This document shows, piece after piece, positions 63,816 to 64,000 of a DNA stretch of 64,000 nt. The position numbers and the translations under genes are program-made. The notes under the pieces are model-generated. The model had not been told where the DNA came from, ran no database searches, and saw only the letters and a list, made by a program, of their open reading frames with translations. The DNA is taken from contig JAICHV010000004.1 of assembly GCA_025924715.1 (NCBI GenBank), positions 1 through 64,000 of the forward strand, written 5' to 3'. The DNA is from Alphaproteobacteria bacterium. Lineage in GTDB: Bacteria > Pseudomonadota > Alphaproteobacteria > Micropepsales > Micropepsaceae. How positions within the stretch are numbered: the first letter of the stretch is position 1; each line of letters starts with the position of its first letter.

Positions 63816-64000
63816 TCATGGCTGGATTAAGCGGTCGTTATGGCGGTCGATTTCGCCGGCGCTGGTCGAGTACAATTCCTCAAAGAGGGTTGCGTCGCCC
63901 GAGAGTGTCTGGCCGCCATCTCGTTGCACGGGACGTAGGTTAAGATCAAATCCGCCTTGGGTCTCCACCGGGAGGGCCCAGTCAAGCGGAATGCGGATCA
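63816..64000 (-). CDS. Partial protein, C-terminal end only
   Basis: On the minus strand a frame is open from the window edge to a TGA at 63818-63816, giving the last ~61 residues of a protein (visible pieces: DWALPVETQGGFDLNLRPV, FEELYSTSAGEIDRHNDRL). The composition is that of a coding sequence and it is in line with the wzz gene 92 bp downstream, so it may be the upstream gene of that operon. No family recognised. Confidence 0.5.
   Translation of the reverse strand, partial: IRIPLDWALPVETQGGFDLNLRPVQRDGGQTLSGDATLFEELYSTSAGEIDRHNDRLIQP

Noticed and set aside
1-64000. CRISPR arrays, prophage, toxin-antitoxin or insertion sequences
   Set aside because: No regularly spaced repeats, transposase, integrase, phage structural or paired toxin-antitoxin genes were recognised anywhere in the window.

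Overview
This 64 kb window is GC-rich DNA from what looks like a flagellated Gram-negative bacterium, most likely an alphaproteobacterium. That assignment rests on hook and hook-basal-body genes behind sigma-54 type promoters, queA and tgt in one neighbourhood, and LPS/capsule type genes; genus cannot be fixed without a search. The left edge (1-5554) holds flagellar genes: flgK (cut by the window edge) divergent from fliK-flgD-flgE. A short pair, a Tat-exported amidohydrolase and a secreted sialate-O-acetylesterase-like enzyme (6023-8970), follows.

From about 9.6 kb to the right edge the window is almost entirely a surface-polysaccharide / glycoconjugate locus. It carries nucleotide-sugar modules for (i) GDP-D-glycero-D-manno-heptose (hddC-gmhB fusion and hddA, sitting between queA and tgt), (ii) UDP-xylose (UDP-glucuronate decarboxylase), (iii) a dTDP-3-amino-3,6-dideoxyhexose (rfbA, rfbB, 3,4-ketoisomerase, aminotransferase), and (iv) GDP-L-fucose (gmd, fcl). 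It also has soluble glycosyltransferases of GT2, GT4, GT8-like and CgeB-like type, four large GT-C-like membrane proteins, eight methyltransferase domains, an ABC exporter pair with a long Wzt C-terminal domain, an O-antigen polymerase/ligase-like protein, a Wzz-like chain-length protein and a WcaF-like acetyltransferase. A tRNA-Lys(UUU) gene lies in the middle (40677-40751).

The most interesting content is a set that matches, step by step, the mycobacterial decaprenyl-phosphoryl-arabinose pathway: a UbiA-type phosphoribosyltransferase (30114-30989), a DUF212/PAP2-like candidate phosphatase (32023-32439), a DprE1-like FAD oxidase (16876-18174) and a DprE2-like reductase (18171-18893). They are split over two gene blocks about 12 kb apart with the housekeeping queA/tgt segment between them. 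The phosphoribosyltransferase block (26703-32439) is a tightly overlapping seven-gene run that also contains a GMC oxidoreductase, two sugar-dehydratase-like SDRs and two poorly characterised proteins. Together with the GT-C proteins this suggests polyprenyl-phosphate-pentose dependent glycosylation of a surface polymer or protein.

Most genes are packed in short operons with ATGA, TGATG or GTGA overlaps, and the strand switches often, as is usual for polysaccharide islands assembled from modules. All functional calls come from reading motifs; no database search was run.
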